DNA of 34,953 bases from Halobacteroidaceae bacterium (lineage in GTDB: Bacteria > Bacillota > Halanaerobiia > B1SED10-174), in NCBI GenBank assembly GCA_003554585.1, contig PWGV01000081.1, positions 1 to 34,953 of the forward strand, given 5' to 3'. The notes beneath the pieces were generated by a model that saw only the letters and a list, made by a program, of their open reading frames with translations, had not been told where the DNA came from and did no database searches. The translations under genes and the position numbers were made by a program. Positions 7,795 through 16,177 of this stretch are shown here, piece after piece; position 1 is the stretch's first letter; every line of letters starts with the position of its first letter.

Positions 7795-10056
7795 TTAGAA
7801 GCTTACACCGATACCTGCTTCGACACCTTTGTAGGTGTAGTCAAGTTCTTCAGCATCCAGGCTGTTATACTTACCCCAGATCAGGTCGAAGTTAGCCAGA
7901 CCAGCGTAGTCAAACCCGGTGGAAAGTTCCATCCAGGTACCATCTGCATGGCCTACAGGGTAACGGTTGAGCTCGCGGTAGTCATAAGTGGCTGCGTTTA
8001 CCCAGTCGAGGTTGGCAAGTACTTCCTTGGACAGGGTCAGACCAGCGTTATAGTTAAGTGCTTCGTGGGTAATACCATACCATACGCCTGCAGTCGGGGC
8101 AACATCAAAGCCCAAGAGACCGAAGGGGCCGGGAGCAGCGTCGGCATGGACAGAAGCGGTAAGAGGATCAGGAGTATCCAGACTATAAGCAACGTTTCCA
8201 CCCATGGTCAGCCAGTCCATTGGAGTCAGGGTCAGGCTACCATCGAGGTCAACAGGCATGTCTCTTACATCGTCCATTATATCATACTTTGCACCAGCAC
8301 TGATTTCAAGAATATCAATGGGGTACAGATTCAGGCGGGCGTTTACATTGTGGGCCTCGCCTACCTGAACGTTACCACCAGCAACCCAGCTAAATACAAA
8401 GGGACGACCCGGGCCCATTCTGTGGAAATAGCTCAGAGTAAGATCAAATACATCGGTTCCTGTTCCCAGGGATACGTCACGGAGGTCATACCACATTTGC
8501 TCTCCGTCCAGGTCATAGGTGTATTCGCCAAAGGCGTTGAGCTCCATGGGACCAAAAGTCAGAGCTTCGTCAAGTCCTACGGACCCACCAACTCTGTTAA
8601 CTATACCAGCAGTTGGGACGCCAAGATCATACTTGTCGGTATACCAGGCTTCCAGGGCCAGGATGCCTATAAGGGCATCAGCGTTTACGCCGAGTCCACC
8701 TTTGGGCTGGACTCCATCTCCCAGGGGTGCAAACTCTTCAACACCGAGGGTGTAGTCTACACCAAGGTTGAGGAAACCAAGAGAAGCATCTGCTTTAGCA
8801 GTTGCGAAGTAAGCAAGTTCTTCACCTTCAAAAAGACCGGTTTCACTTACGGCGGTATCCAGGGTCAAAGTAAGGGGATCCAGGCTTGCTACATGCTTCA
8901 TACCCAGGACATACTGATCGTCAAAGTTCTTGGTTCCAAAGGTGAAGGTAGAAGTCAGCATTTCCAGGGGCTTGGCGGTGTAGTCACCGATCATGTAGAA
9001 ATTCACATCGGGACCAAGTAGATCTTCGAGAACCACTTCATCAGGATCAGTAAAGATAAAGGAAAGGCTTCCCTTGTCATGAGTGACAATTGCACCGCGG
9101 TCTTCTACTTCAATGTAACTGGTAGGAGCAACTTCGTACTCGTCGGTCAGTAAAACTTCGAAGATCGGGGTGGTAAGAGTTCCAGTTAAAGCTGGGAAAG
9201 GAATATCATAATTATCAAACATCCAGATCCCATCCTTGAACAGGTCCAGCTCCAGATCCATGTCGACCAGTTCAGTGCGGCCATGGATACCCAGGGTCAG
9301 GTCATAGGTGTAGGAAGCTCCTTCGGGAACAAGGATCGGGGCCCACCAGTGGGCAGAAGTCCTGTGCTGGAAGGGGTTTCTGTAAAGGGTTCCGTCGCCT
9401 GCTAGGCGCTTGTAAGCGCTAATGTCGAATCCAGCGTCGAGGCTGAAGGAAAGCTGAGGTTCTTTTTCCAGCTCGGCCCAGATTTCATCGATTTCATCTC
9501 TGAATTCGCGGGTCAGAGCGCGGATCATGATCATTACATCTTCAGCCTGCTGATCAGTAAGGCCCTGTCTTTGCATTTCGGCTCTCAAAGCGCGAGCGGT
9601 CTGATCAACATAGGACTTGATTTCACCTTCAGTTGCATCCACCTGGGCTGCAACTTCAGCGATCTTGGCATCCATAGCTTCGACATCGTCTTGCATCTGG
9701 AGAACCATGAATTCGAGGTCAAAATGCTCACCCATGAGGACCATCAGGTCGCTGCGGAGGTTTCTGATGTCAGTCTTAATTTCCTGATCATCAAAGTCCA
9801 CATCAGCCAGAGCTGCTTCAATGCTCTCATCCACCCAGTCCATCATACGGGCGGTGATAATAGCAGCCTGGTAACGGGGGAGGTTCTCGGCCCCACGGAA
9901 GGTTCCGTCGGGGAACCCGATAATAATTCCAACTTCAGCGATTTTTGCCAGATAGTCTTCTGCCCAGTGACCTTCGGGTACGTCAACGAAGGCAAAAGCA
10001 GGGGTAGCCAGGCTTAACATCAAAGCCACGGCCAGAATTACACTTAGTTTCTTCAT
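7795..10056 (-). CDS. SLH-domain outer-membrane porin (OmpM family)
   Basis: A 753-residue protein that probably tethers the outer membrane to the cell wall and forms a porin, as OmpM does in Negativicutes (family knowledge). Residues 1-22 are a signal peptide (MKKLSVILAVALMLSLATPA, cut near AFA). Residues 23-75 are one SLH domain (FVDVPEGHWAEDYLAKIAE, GFPDGTFRGAENLPRYQAA). Residues about 80-195 form a coiled-coil stalk. The rest is a beta-barrel of amphipathic strands ending in GIGVSF with the terminal Phe expected of outer-membrane barrels. An AAGGAGG lies 9 nt before the ATG. It has its own promoter and a 210-nt leader and is followed by a terminator, so it is mainly monocistronic, which suits an abundant protein. 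Confidence 0.93.
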   Translation of the reverse strand: MKKLSVILAVALMLSLATPAFAFVDVPEGHWAEDYLAKIAEVGIIIGFPDGTFRGAENLPRYQAAIITARMMDWVDESIEAALADVDFDDQEIKTDIRNLRSDLMVLMGEHFDLEFMVLQMQDDVEAMDAKIAEVAAQVDATEGEIKSYVDQTARALRAEMQRQGLTDQQAEDVMIMIRALTREFRDEIDEIWAELEKEPQLSFSLDAGFDISAYKRLAGDGTLYRNPFQHRTSAHWWAPILVPEGASYTYDLTLGIHGRTELVDMDLELDLFKDGIWMFDNYDIPFPALTGTLTTPIFEVLLTDEYEVAPTSYIEVEDRGAIVTHDKGSLSFIFTDPDEVVLEDLLGPDVNFYMIGDYTAKPLEMLTSTFTFGTKNFDDQYVLGMKHVASLDPLTLTLDTAVSETGLFEGEELAYFATAKADASLGFLNLGVDYTLGVEEFAPLGDGVQPKGGLGVNADALIGILALEAWYTDKYDLGVPTAGIVNRVGGSVGLDEALTFGPMELNAFGEYTYDLDGEQMWYDLRDVSLGTGTDVFDLTLSYFHRMGPGRPFVFSWVAGGNVQVGEAHNVNARLNLYPIDILEISAGAKYDIMDDVRDMPVDLDGSLTLTPMDWLTMGGNVAYSLDTPDPLTASVHADAAPGPFGLLGFDVAPTAGVWYGITHEALNYNAGLTLSKEVLANLDWVNAATYDYRELNRYPVGHADGTWMELSTGFDYAGLANFDLIWGKYNSLDAEELDYTYKGVEAGIGVSF

Positions 10057-10270
10057 TCGTTAATTCCTCCTTGATTGTCTTGATTTTTTCCTTTTTGGCC
10101 CCTATCTGGCTGGGTCACAAATATGAGTCGCCTTGTTTCCTCAATTTGTTTCCCTAGTTATGTAGGCACCAAAAAGGTTTATCTCACACATCCCATATTT
10201 GGGTCCCGCGGCAATCAAGGGCACCTCCTTTCTCCGCAGTATAACCCGGGATGGTAAGCTTTAACCATTA
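10057..10270 (-). promoter_or_regulatory. Structured 5' leader of the porin mRNA with two crossing complementary pairs
   Basis: The region 10057-10375 has no recognised gene; its promoter-distal 210 nt is the porin leader. In transcript order are four segments: A (10207-10192, GGGACCCAAATATGGG), B (10177-10165, CCTTTTTGGTGCC), C (10127-10112, CTCATATTTGTGACCC) and D (10102-10090, GGGGCCAAAAAGG). A can pair with C (13 Watson-Crick plus 1 wobble of 16) and B with D (11 Watson-Crick plus 1 wobble of 13). The pairs cross, so they form either a pseudoknot or two alternative states. I do not recognise a known riboswitch class. Confidence 0.4.
10141..10218 (-). CDS. Possible 25-codon leader peptide in the porin leader
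   Basis: A TTG at 10216-10218 is preceded, 5 nt upstream, by AAAGGAGG, one of the best ribosome sites in the window. The frame runs 25 codons to a TGA at 10141 and encodes a short soluble peptide (begins MIAAGPKYGMCEINLF). It spans leader segments A and B, so translation would affect both pairings. There is no homology evidence; it may be only a ribosome-loading site or chance. Confidence 0.3.
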   Translation of the reverse strand: MIAAGPKYGMCEINLFGAYITRETN

Positions 10271-10276
10271 ATAAAC

Positions 10277-10305
10277 ATTCTACACTATTTATTTTAATCC
10301 TGCAA
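10277..10305 (-). promoter_or_regulatory. Promoter of the SLH porin gene
   Basis: The minus strand reads TTGCAG-N17-TAGAAT, a near-consensus sigma-A promoter. The same bases also fit the sigma-H-like form GCAGGATTA-N11-GTAGAATGT. Transcription would start near 10270, giving the long leader. The rest of the stretch, 10306-10375, shows nothing clear; no terminator is visible after the upstream YqgF-like gene, so read-through into this region is possible. Confidence 0.7.
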
Positions 10306-10375
10306 CTTAAACGCAGATAAAAACCATTTTTTTCTAATATGTTTTACATCCTCTACTGTTATTCGATAAAGCCCT

Positions 10376-10780
10376 CTAAACACCTTCTTTTTCAGCATAT
10401 TTTTTCAAAAACCTCAGCAAAATGACCTCTGCCGCGTAATCATCTATCTCCACCCGGGGAGTCAAAAGTCCCCTGGGAACAAGCTTTTTTAGCCCTTTCG
10501 GGGGGTTTCCCGCGAAAAAAAGCTTTCTGGCCTCTTCAGTACTTTTCACTTCTGAAACCAGAGAAAATCTTTTTTCTTTTTTGATTGCCAGGTCTTTTAT
10601 ATAATCCGAACCAGTACCATTACCTATCAGGATCAGATCCACCCCGAAACGGTTATCAACAGAACTTAAATAGGTGGGGAACTCATCCCGGGAAAGAACC
10701 CTCCGCTCCAGAATCCCCTCACCCACCCGGTAAAGAACGGTCCCGACCTTTTCTCGGCCGGGGTCTACAGCAAAAATCAC
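10376..10780 (-). CDS. YqgF/RuvX-like RNase H-fold protein
   Basis: A 134-residue protein with the RNase H-fold layout of YqgF/RuvX: first acidic motif FAVDPGREKVGTVLY, IGNGTGSDYI in the middle, Glu in LVSEVKSTEEARKLFF, and C-terminal Asp in EIDDYAAEVILLRFL. All three acidic positions seem present, so nuclease activity is plausible. YqgF family members process pre-16S rRNA or are annotated as Holliday-junction resolvases (family knowledge); this is a diverged relative, so the substrate is unknown. It starts at GTG with a 4-nt overlap (GTGA) with the DUF3084 gene, which argues that the two act together. It is the last gene of the lpx operon. Confidence 0.75.
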   Translation of the reverse strand: MIFAVDPGREKVGTVLYRVGEGILERRVLSRDEFPTYLSSVDNRFGVDLILIGNGTGSDYIKDLAIKKEKRFSLVSEVKSTEEARKLFFAGNPPKGLKKLVPRGLLTPRVEIDDYAAEVILLRFLKKYAEKEGV

Positions 10781-12207
10781 TCTTCTCCCCCCAGCTCAGA
10801 AACCTTAAAACCAATATTTTCATTTATACTGTCACTTCGCCAGATATTTTCCGAGGCAATAACTGCCACCTCCAGCGGACCTTCTTTTTCTTTTAGTTCA
10901 TCCAGGAGCTCATAGAAAACAACGAAATCAATTGTACCAAGATAACCGTGGGCATCCGGCAGAATTCCACTTTCAAGGGCAGCAATTCTTAAATCGTTAA
11001 AAATCTCTTCCAGCTCTTTCTCCAGTTCGTAAGGGGCCAGTTTTTGCTCAAACTCCTTGACCAGGATAATTTCTCCCTCTTCAAATACAATATAGTCAGG
11101 GATTAACTGGAAACGCGCCCGCAGGGGCTCCCCGGGAGTAGCATTGTTTTCGGCAACCAGCCTCATAATAAACCGGCCTTCCCGCTGGCGGAGTTCCCGG
11201 GCTACAGCAAGGAACTCGTTAGCATAAAAAACGATACTCCTGCCTGTTTCCGGATCGTGAAGTTCAACTCCCCGGGCCTGCGCGATTTCGTTGGCCTCCT
11301 GGACGAAGTCCTCCATTTTCTCCCAGATAACCCTTTCGTCCTGGCCACCTTCAATCAATGCCCAGTGGATTTCATCCCCGCGGAGATAAATAATATCTCC
11401 TTCTGCATACTCCTGGTATCGCTCCCCAAGGGCCTGGTATAAACGGCCAAGCTCCTGGAAACGTTCTTCATATTCTTCTTCCATTATCATGTAGGCAGTT
11501 TCCAGAGTTTCGGTTTTTTCTTCGAGTTCTTCCACTTTTGCTTCCAGTTCCCGGCGTTGAACAAGCAGGGCTTCAAGCTCTTCGGTTTGCTCGTCAAAAA
11601 TTCGGTTTAGATATTCTTTATCCTCTTCCAGTTGAGCGATTTCTTCTCTTGCAGCGTCCAGCTCTTCGGAAACCTTGACCAGTTCTTCAGTAACTTCTTC
11701 CAGCTCTCCCGAAACCCTATTATATTCTCCGGTTACTTCTTCCAGTTCTCCCGTAACCCGCTCCAGTTCACGGGTTGCTTTTAAATATTCGCTGGTTGTT
11801 TCATCAAGTTCGGCTTCAAGCTGGGCTCTGTCCTGGCGGATCCTTTTCAGTTCATCTTCGGTCTGCTTAATTTCCTCTTCCATTTCTCCAAGCTGAGCAT
11901 CCCGTTCCTGCAGCTGCGCGTCCCGTTCCTGCACCTGGAGAGAAAGGGCAGCCAGGTCCGATAAAACCCCCTGCAGGTTAAAGATAGCAGTTCTGACATT
12001 GCGGGAAGTTGCGAGCAAAATGGTAATGGAAAGGGAAGCAATCAAAACTCCGGTAACAATAGTGATGATAACCGAGGTGTGGCGGGGGCGAAGTCCGAAA
12101 AGGGATAATCTCTTCTTACCGACCTTGCGTCCAACCCGGTCACCAAGAAAAGCAATCAAGCCGCTGATAATTATTAGTCCCGCTATTAAAATCCAAGGAT
12201 ACATCAT
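10777..12207 (-). CDS. DUF3084-like membrane-anchored coiled-coil protein
   Basis: The 476-residue product has two N-terminal membrane helices (PWILIAGLIIISGLIAFLGD and TSVIITIVTGVLIASLSITI) separated by a basic loop with GRKVGKKRLSLFGLRPRHTS, as in DUF3084 proteins. Residues about 90-255 are a long coiled coil with imperfect repeats of the type ELEEVTGE/ELVKVSEE. Residues about 260-476 are a mixed alpha/beta C-terminal domain (IYLRGDEIHWALIEGG, RLVAENNATPGEPLRARF). Its function is unknown. Being encoded directly after the Lpt genes suggests a role at the envelope, perhaps scaffolding. GGAGG lies upstream of two consecutive ATG codons (12207 and 12204); either may be used. Confidence 0.82.
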   Translation of the reverse strand: MMYPWILIAGLIIISGLIAFLGDRVGRKVGKKRLSLFGLRPRHTSVIITIVTGVLIASLSITILLATSRNVRTAIFNLQGVLSDLAALSLQVQERDAQLQERDAQLGEMEEEIKQTEDELKRIRQDRAQLEAELDETTSEYLKATRELERVTGELEEVTGEYNRVSGELEEVTEELVKVSEELDAAREEIAQLEEDKEYLNRIFDEQTEELEALLVQRRELEAKVEELEEKTETLETAYMIMEEEYEERFQELGRLYQALGERYQEYAEGDIIYLRGDEIHWALIEGGQDERVIWEKMEDFVQEANEIAQARGVELHDPETGRSIVFYANEFLAVARELRQREGRFIMRLVAENNATPGEPLRARFQLIPDYIVFEEGEIILVKEFEQKLAPYELEKELEEIFNDLRIAALESGILPDAHGYLGTIDFVVFYELLDELKEKEGPLEVAVIASENIWRSDSINENIGFKVSELGGEE

Positions 12208-12225
12208 CCCCGCCTACCTCCCTTC

Positions 12226-13317
12226 TTAACGATCTGTAAAGAAAAGCATCACAAAACCAATAAAACCAAAAACAATATTTTGCAGCCAGCCACCGACTAC
12301 GGGGAGAATATGTCCCGCTTCAGCAAGGGCTGAACCCACAGTCATCAGCATGTAATAAGCAAAAATCAGGCAAACGCTGACGCCCATTCCAATCGACGTC
12401 CCCGAACGGGTTGGCTGGATCCCCAGGGGAGCGGCAAGCAGAACAATAATAAAAGAAGCCAGGGGAACCGCCCAGCGTTGATGGTAAAAAACTTCATATT
12501 CCAGGGCTTCCCGGTTTTCTTCCCTGCGGGCAAGGATTATTTCCCGCAGTTCGCTCATGCTCATTTCCCGGGTGGGTTTCCGTCCCAGGGAAATCTGTCC
12601 CGGCGTTCGCTGGAGTTCTGGTATTCTATATTCAGAAAAAGTTCCCTGCAGAACCCTCTCCCCGGCAACAAACTGGTAGGTCCGCCCGTTAATAAAAACC
12701 CACTGCTGGTTGCGCCACAGCGCCTCTTCTGCTTCAATTACTGATACCAGGCGTCCTTCCTCGTAATTCTGGAAGATTACATCCCGTAAAAGTTCTTTTC
12801 CATCAAAATAGTGAGCGTAAAATATAAAGTCCACTTTACCCGTGGCCCGGTCCAGGGGAGCCATGTAGATATTTTCCTGCGATATGGGCATTTCCCGGTT
12901 GTAACGAGCGTAATAGGTCAGCTCTCGCACCCGCTCCTGGGCCAGCGGAGTCACGGTCTCATTGAAGAGGATGTTGATGCCGCCAAGGACCAGTGCCGCC
13001 AGGAGAAGCGGATAGGTCAGGCGCTTGATGCTGACCCCCCCCGCCCGAAATGCCGTTATTTCACCCTCCCGGCTCAGGCGGCCAAAGGTCATTACAACAC
13101 TGATCAAAACACCCATGGGCAGGGTCAAAACCAGAATTTCCGGCAAACTGAGGAAGAAAATCCTTGTAACCAGATGAAAAGGAGCATTGTAATCGACCAT
13201 CAGGTTGGCCAGGGAATAAAGGACATCTGTACCCACAAAAATTGCGGTAAAAGTTGCTATCCCGAAAAGAAACGAGGGGAGGTGCTGGCGCAAAATATAA
13301 CGGTCAAAAATTGTCAT
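12226..13317 (-). CDS. LptF/LptG-family LPS export permease (YjgP/YjgQ), copy 1
   Basis: A 363-residue inner-membrane subunit of the LPS export ABC complex. It has the LptF/G layout: three N-terminal helices (including LPSFLFGIATFTAIFVG and EILVLTLPMGVLISVVMTFG), the coupling motif GRLSREGEITAFRAGGVS that contacts LptB, a periplasmic beta-jellyroll (about residues 125-265), and three C-terminal helices. The frame extends upstream into lptB, but the ATG at 13317 gives the family start MTIFDRYILRQ and has GAGGTG upstream, 10 nt after the lptB stop. A second family member lies at 31911-33005. Which is LptF and which LptG cannot be decided by eye. Confidence 0.92.
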   Translation of the reverse strand: MTIFDRYILRQHLPSFLFGIATFTAIFVGTDVLYSLANLMVDYNAPFHLVTRIFFLSLPEILVLTLPMGVLISVVMTFGRLSREGEITAFRAGGVSIKRLTYPLLLAALVLGGINILFNETVTPLAQERVRELTYYARYNREMPISQENIYMAPLDRATGKVDFIFYAHYFDGKELLRDVIFQNYEEGRLVSVIEAEEALWRNQQWVFINGRTYQFVAGERVLQGTFSEYRIPELQRTPGQISLGRKPTREMSMSELREIILARREENREALEYEVFYHQRWAVPLASFIIVLLAAPLGIQPTRSGTSIGMGVSVCLIFAYYMLMTVGSALAEAGHILPVVGGWLQNIVFGFIGFVMLFFTDR

Positions 13318-13327
13318 GCCCCACACC

Positions 13328-14047
13328 TCACATCCGGAACCTTTCGCCCAGGTAAATTTTCCGGGCGATTTCGCTGGTCGCAATCTCATCGGAGGATCCG
13401 GCTGTTAAAATCTGCCCCTGGTGGATAATATATGCTCTATCGGTAACTGAAAGGGTATCGCGGACACTGTGGTCAGTTATCAGGATTCCAAAACCTTTCT
13501 CCCGAAGGTAGGTCAGCATTTCCTGGACGTCCCCCACACCAATTGGATCCACTCCGGAAAATGGTTCGTCCAGGAGAAGGAAGGAAGGTTCAGTTGCCAG
13601 GGCCCGGACTATTTCAACCCGGCGCCTCTCTCCACCTGAAAGCGAAGAACCCTTCTGGTTGCGGAGCTGGATCACTCCGAATTCCTTCATCAGCTGTTCG
13701 CTGCGCTCCTTTGCTTCGGCCTGGGGAAAATTATTGGCTTCAAATATTGCCAGGAGATTCTGCTCAACAGTCAGCCCCCGAAAAATTGAGGCCTCCTGGG
13801 CTAAGTAGCCGATGCCCCGGCGGGCCCGCAGGTGCATGGGCAGGCTGGTTATATTATTCCCATTGAGAAAAACCCGGCCCTGTTCAGCCCGAAGCAACCC
13901 TACAACCATATAAAAAGATGTGGTCTTTCCAGCACCATTGGGCCCCAAAAGACCAACAATTTCTCCGGGTGAAACTTCAAAATTAACCCCATCCACAACC
14001 CGTTTCCCCCGGTAACTTTTAACCAGATTTTCCGCGACTATTGCCAT
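13328..14047 (-). CDS. lptB: LPS export ABC transporter ATPase LptB
   Basis: A 239-residue ABC ATPase that powers extraction of LPS from the inner membrane with LptF/LptG. It shows Walker A GPNGAGKTT (residues 35-43), Q-loop in YLAQEASIF, signature LSGGERRRVEI (136-146), Walker B FLLLDEPFSGVDP and the switch His in LITDHSVRDTL, the form characteristic of LptB. It starts at an ATG directly after the lptA stop (TAAATG) and is followed 10 nt later by the permease gene. Confidence 0.97.
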   Translation of the reverse strand: MAIVAENLVKSYRGKRVVDGVNFEVSPGEIVGLLGPNGAGKTTSFYMVVGLLRAEQGRVFLNGNNITSLPMHLRARRGIGYLAQEASIFRGLTVEQNLLAIFEANNFPQAEAKERSEQLMKEFGVIQLRNQKGSSLSGGERRRVEIVRALATEPSFLLLDEPFSGVDPIGVGDVQEMLTYLREKGFGILITDHSVRDTLSVTDRAYIIHQGQILTAGSSDEIATSEIARKIYLGERFRM

Positions 14048-14743
14048 TTAATCCTCTCCTGCGGGTAGAAAAATGCGCCCCTTTTCCATGATTACCCGTT
14101 CTTCCTCGGGGGGAAGAATATAACGGACTTTTTGACCCTCAATCCGCATCCTTTTATAGTTACCGTGGACATTGCCCACGAATAAAACAAACTCCTCATC
14201 TCTAAATTCAATCCGGTCCGCCCAGATTTTCAAATCTTCATATTCCAGGTGAGCTTCTTCTTCGGCGACGAGGTTATCTCCTGCGAGATCAAGGGAAAAA
14301 TTATTTCCTTCCAGGTAAAACCCTTCTCTTTTAATCCAGCCCGGGCCTGTAAGTTCTCCGGTCCTGTCTTCTGCAAGGGAAAGTTCTTCCCCCTGCATCT
14401 CCCATTGTTCATATGAACCCTGAACAGATCCCTGCACCCAGAGGGTTTCTTTTTCCAGGTTGATTTCCATTTTATCCCCCTGGACTAAAAGACCCTGTTG
14501 CTCCAGGCGGCAGGAACCCTCTACAAATAACTCTTCCTTATCAATTTTAAATTTAGCATAATCGGCGGTAATTTGCAAATCCGGACCAGTTATCACTACA
14601 TTTCCCCGGGCTTCAACTATCTCATTTATAACATCCCAGTCAATTTCATCTCCGTCAATAATGTAGTCTTCAGCAGCATTAACAGGAAAGGCCAGGAGTA
14701 AAATTAAAAAACACCAGAACAAACTACGGAGTTTCAACTCCAT
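14048..14743 (-). CDS. lptA: LptA-like periplasmic LPS bridge protein (OstA domain), copy 1
   Basis: After a signal peptide (LFWCFLILLLAFPVNAA) come repeated beta-taco strands of the OstA/LptA type, such as DYIIDGDEIDWDVINEIVEA, ITADYAKFKIDKEELFVEG and LEYEDLKIWADRIEF. Such proteins form the hydrophobic groove that carries LPS across the periplasm. The order lptC-lptA-lptB with overlaps supports the call. The ATG at 14743 is preceded by GAGAAGG and a GTG codon; start at either. It overlaps the lptC 3' end by about 20 nt. At 231 residues it is longer than E. coli LptA (185), and a paralogue is encoded at 28543-29181. Confidence 0.88.
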   Translation of the reverse strand: MELKLRSLFWCFLILLLAFPVNAAEDYIIDGDEIDWDVINEIVEARGNVVITGPDLQITADYAKFKIDKEELFVEGSCRLEQQGLLVQGDKMEINLEKETLWVQGSVQGSYEQWEMQGEELSLAEDRTGELTGPGWIKREGFYLEGNNFSLDLAGDNLVAEEEAHLEYEDLKIWADRIEFRDEEFVLFVGNVHGNYKRMRIEGQKVRYILPPEEERVIMEKGRIFLPAGED

Positions 14744-15293
14744 CACCTTCTCTCCTCAAATAAAGCCGGGCATCTCCCCGCAGGTATATTAATTCCATTT
14801 TATCCCGTAATTCAACTTTCTCTCCCTGTCCCGAAAAACCTTCCCCCTGAATTAAAACTCCGCCTCCACCATAAAGAGTGGGATCGCCCCCATACCATTC
14901 CAGAAAACCCATTTCCATAGTATAAAGGGGATTCTTGAGCCCAACATTATTTTCCAGTCGCAGATATTCTGGATCCATTTCTAAATATCCCAGATCTGCT
15001 TCAACTTCGTAGAAACCTTCTGATTCCAAACCCTTAAACTCCCCCCAAACTACTTCCAAATCCATGTAAGTTCCATCGGGACTTTCCACCAGCAAATCTC
15101 CCCGCAATTCAAGCCCAAATCCATCTTCCTGGGGGGGAAGAGAAAGCTGGAAATTTTCAACTTCCCGGCGGGGCAGTTCTATCTCTTCCTGGGGTTCTTC
15201 CGGAGTTAAATCAACCGGTCGGAACAAAAAATAAATCCCTGCCCCCAGAAGGACCAGGAGAATAACTGTTAAAGGCAGAACCCATTTCTTCAT
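14724..15293 (-). CDS. lptC: LptC-like LPS export protein, copy 1
   Basis: 189 residues: one N-terminal membrane helix (WVLPLTVILLVLLGAGIYFLF), a Pro/Glu-rich linker (LTPEEPQEEIELP) and a periplasmic LptC-type beta-taco domain (VESPDGTYMDLEVVWGEFKG ... LEWYGGDPTLYGGGGVLIQG). LptC links the inner-membrane LptBFG complex to LptA. The start ATG overlaps the acyltransferase stop by 4 nt, and the 3' end overlaps lptA. The sequence is weakly conserved across the family, so the call rests on topology, domain pattern and position. Confidence 0.85.
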   Translation of the reverse strand: MKKWVLPLTVILLVLLGAGIYFLFRPVDLTPEEPQEEIELPRREVENFQLSLPPQEDGFGLELRGDLLVESPDGTYMDLEVVWGEFKGLESEGFYEVEADLGYLEMDPEYLRLENNVGLKNPLYTMEMGFLEWYGGDPTLYGGGGVLIQGEGFSGQGEKVELRDKMELIYLRGDARLYLRREGDGVETP

Positions 15294-16177
15294 GAACTCA
15301 CCGCCTTTGCCCGCCTTTCTCTCCAGCGGGGCCGGAGAGCAAGCCAGGCCGCAGGTTCATTCCTGATTTCCTCGCCAAGGTGTTCATTAAGGTCTTCCAG
15401 TATTTCTGGGACAGTTCTTCCTTCCGTCGGGACGGGTTCTTTTATAACGACCCGGTGCCTGTCATTGGGCAGGTAACGGATGGCCACGGGTAAAACCGGA
15501 CAGGAAAATTTCCGGCTTAATACTGCAGCCCCGGAAAAAGTGGGGGTTTTCCGCCCGCAGAAATCCACTTCAACTCCCCGCGCCCCTGCGAATTCGTCCA
15601 TCATTACCAGGAGAACTTCCCCCCGCCGCAGGACCTGAAAGGCTTCCCTGAGGGCCAGTCCTTTCTGGTATATAAGCCCAAGGCCCAGGTTTTCCCGCAA
15701 TTGATTTATCAATTTATCAGTCCGGGGGAGCTTTTGTTCTTTAATTATGGCGTGCACGGGATAGCCTTTTTTCCCGATTGAAATTATCTTCAATTCCCAG
15801 TTGCCAATATGCCCCCCTGCCAGGATTACACCTTTATTTTCTGCATAAGCCTGTTTTAAAATGTCCAGGCCGGAAAATTCCACTTTTTCTGCAAACTTTT
15901 TTTCCCTCCAGCCGGGGAGGAGTAGAAACTCCCCGAGGGTCCTTCCCAGCCTCATTAAATTGGTCCTGACCATTTCTGGTTTGAACTGATTTTCCCCCAG
16001 GGCCTGCTTTAAATTTTCAGCAACAATCCCCCTTTTGCGGGGGCTAAATCTAAAAATCAACCAGCCGAAAATTTCTCCAAGCCGGTAGGTGAAACTATCG
16101 GGAAAAACCCGGGAGATTAAAAGTAAGAAGCGGAGGAAAAAATAAATGGTGGCATCTCCGGGTTTCAATAAGGCCAC
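15290..16177 (-). CDS. Lipid A late acyltransferase (LpxL/HtrB family)
   Basis: A 295-residue member of the lysophospholipid/lipid A acyltransferase family that adds a secondary acyl chain to Kdo-lipid A at the inner membrane. The catalytic HX4E motif is HIGNWE in VILAGGHIGNWEL. An N-terminal membrane helix (FFLRFLLLISRVFPDS) precedes RKRGIVAENLKQALG, and the second motif region is VMMDEFAGARGVEVDFCGR. Start: the GTG at 16177 is used here, but GGAGG lies 8 nt before a TTG at 16168, so the protein may begin three residues later. It overlaps the end of kdsC by about 13 nt. This is the only lpxL-type gene in the window. Confidence 0.9.
   Translation of the reverse strand: MALLKPGDATIYFFLRFLLLISRVFPDSFTYRLGEIFGWLIFRFSPRKRGIVAENLKQALGENQFKPEMVRTNLMRLGRTLGEFLLLPGWREKKFAEKVEFSGLDILKQAYAENKGVILAGGHIGNWELKIISIGKKGYPVHAIIKEQKLPRTDKLINQLRENLGLGLIYQKGLALREAFQVLRRGEVLLVMMDEFAGARGVEVDFCGRKTPTFSGAAVLSRKFSCPVLPVAIRYLPNDRHRVVIKEPVPTEGRTVPEILEDLNEHLGEEIRNEPAAWLALRPRWRERRAKAVSS

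Noticed and set aside
7948-9021. A 357-codon plus-strand open frame opposite the OmpM gene
   Set aside because: It has no recognisable domain and is fully antisense to a clear porin with signal peptide, SLH domain and barrel; the frame is open because of the porin's codon use.
10090-10207. A known riboswitch class or T-box in the OmpM leader
   Set aside because: I could not match the sequence to the conserved cores I know (T-box bulge, SAM, TPP, cobalamin or c-di-GMP motifs).
11620-11900. Repetitive stretch that looked like a tandem DNA repeat
   Set aside because: It encodes heptad-like coiled-coil repeats (ELEEVTGE type) of the DUF3084 protein; the DNA repeats are imperfect and explained by the protein.
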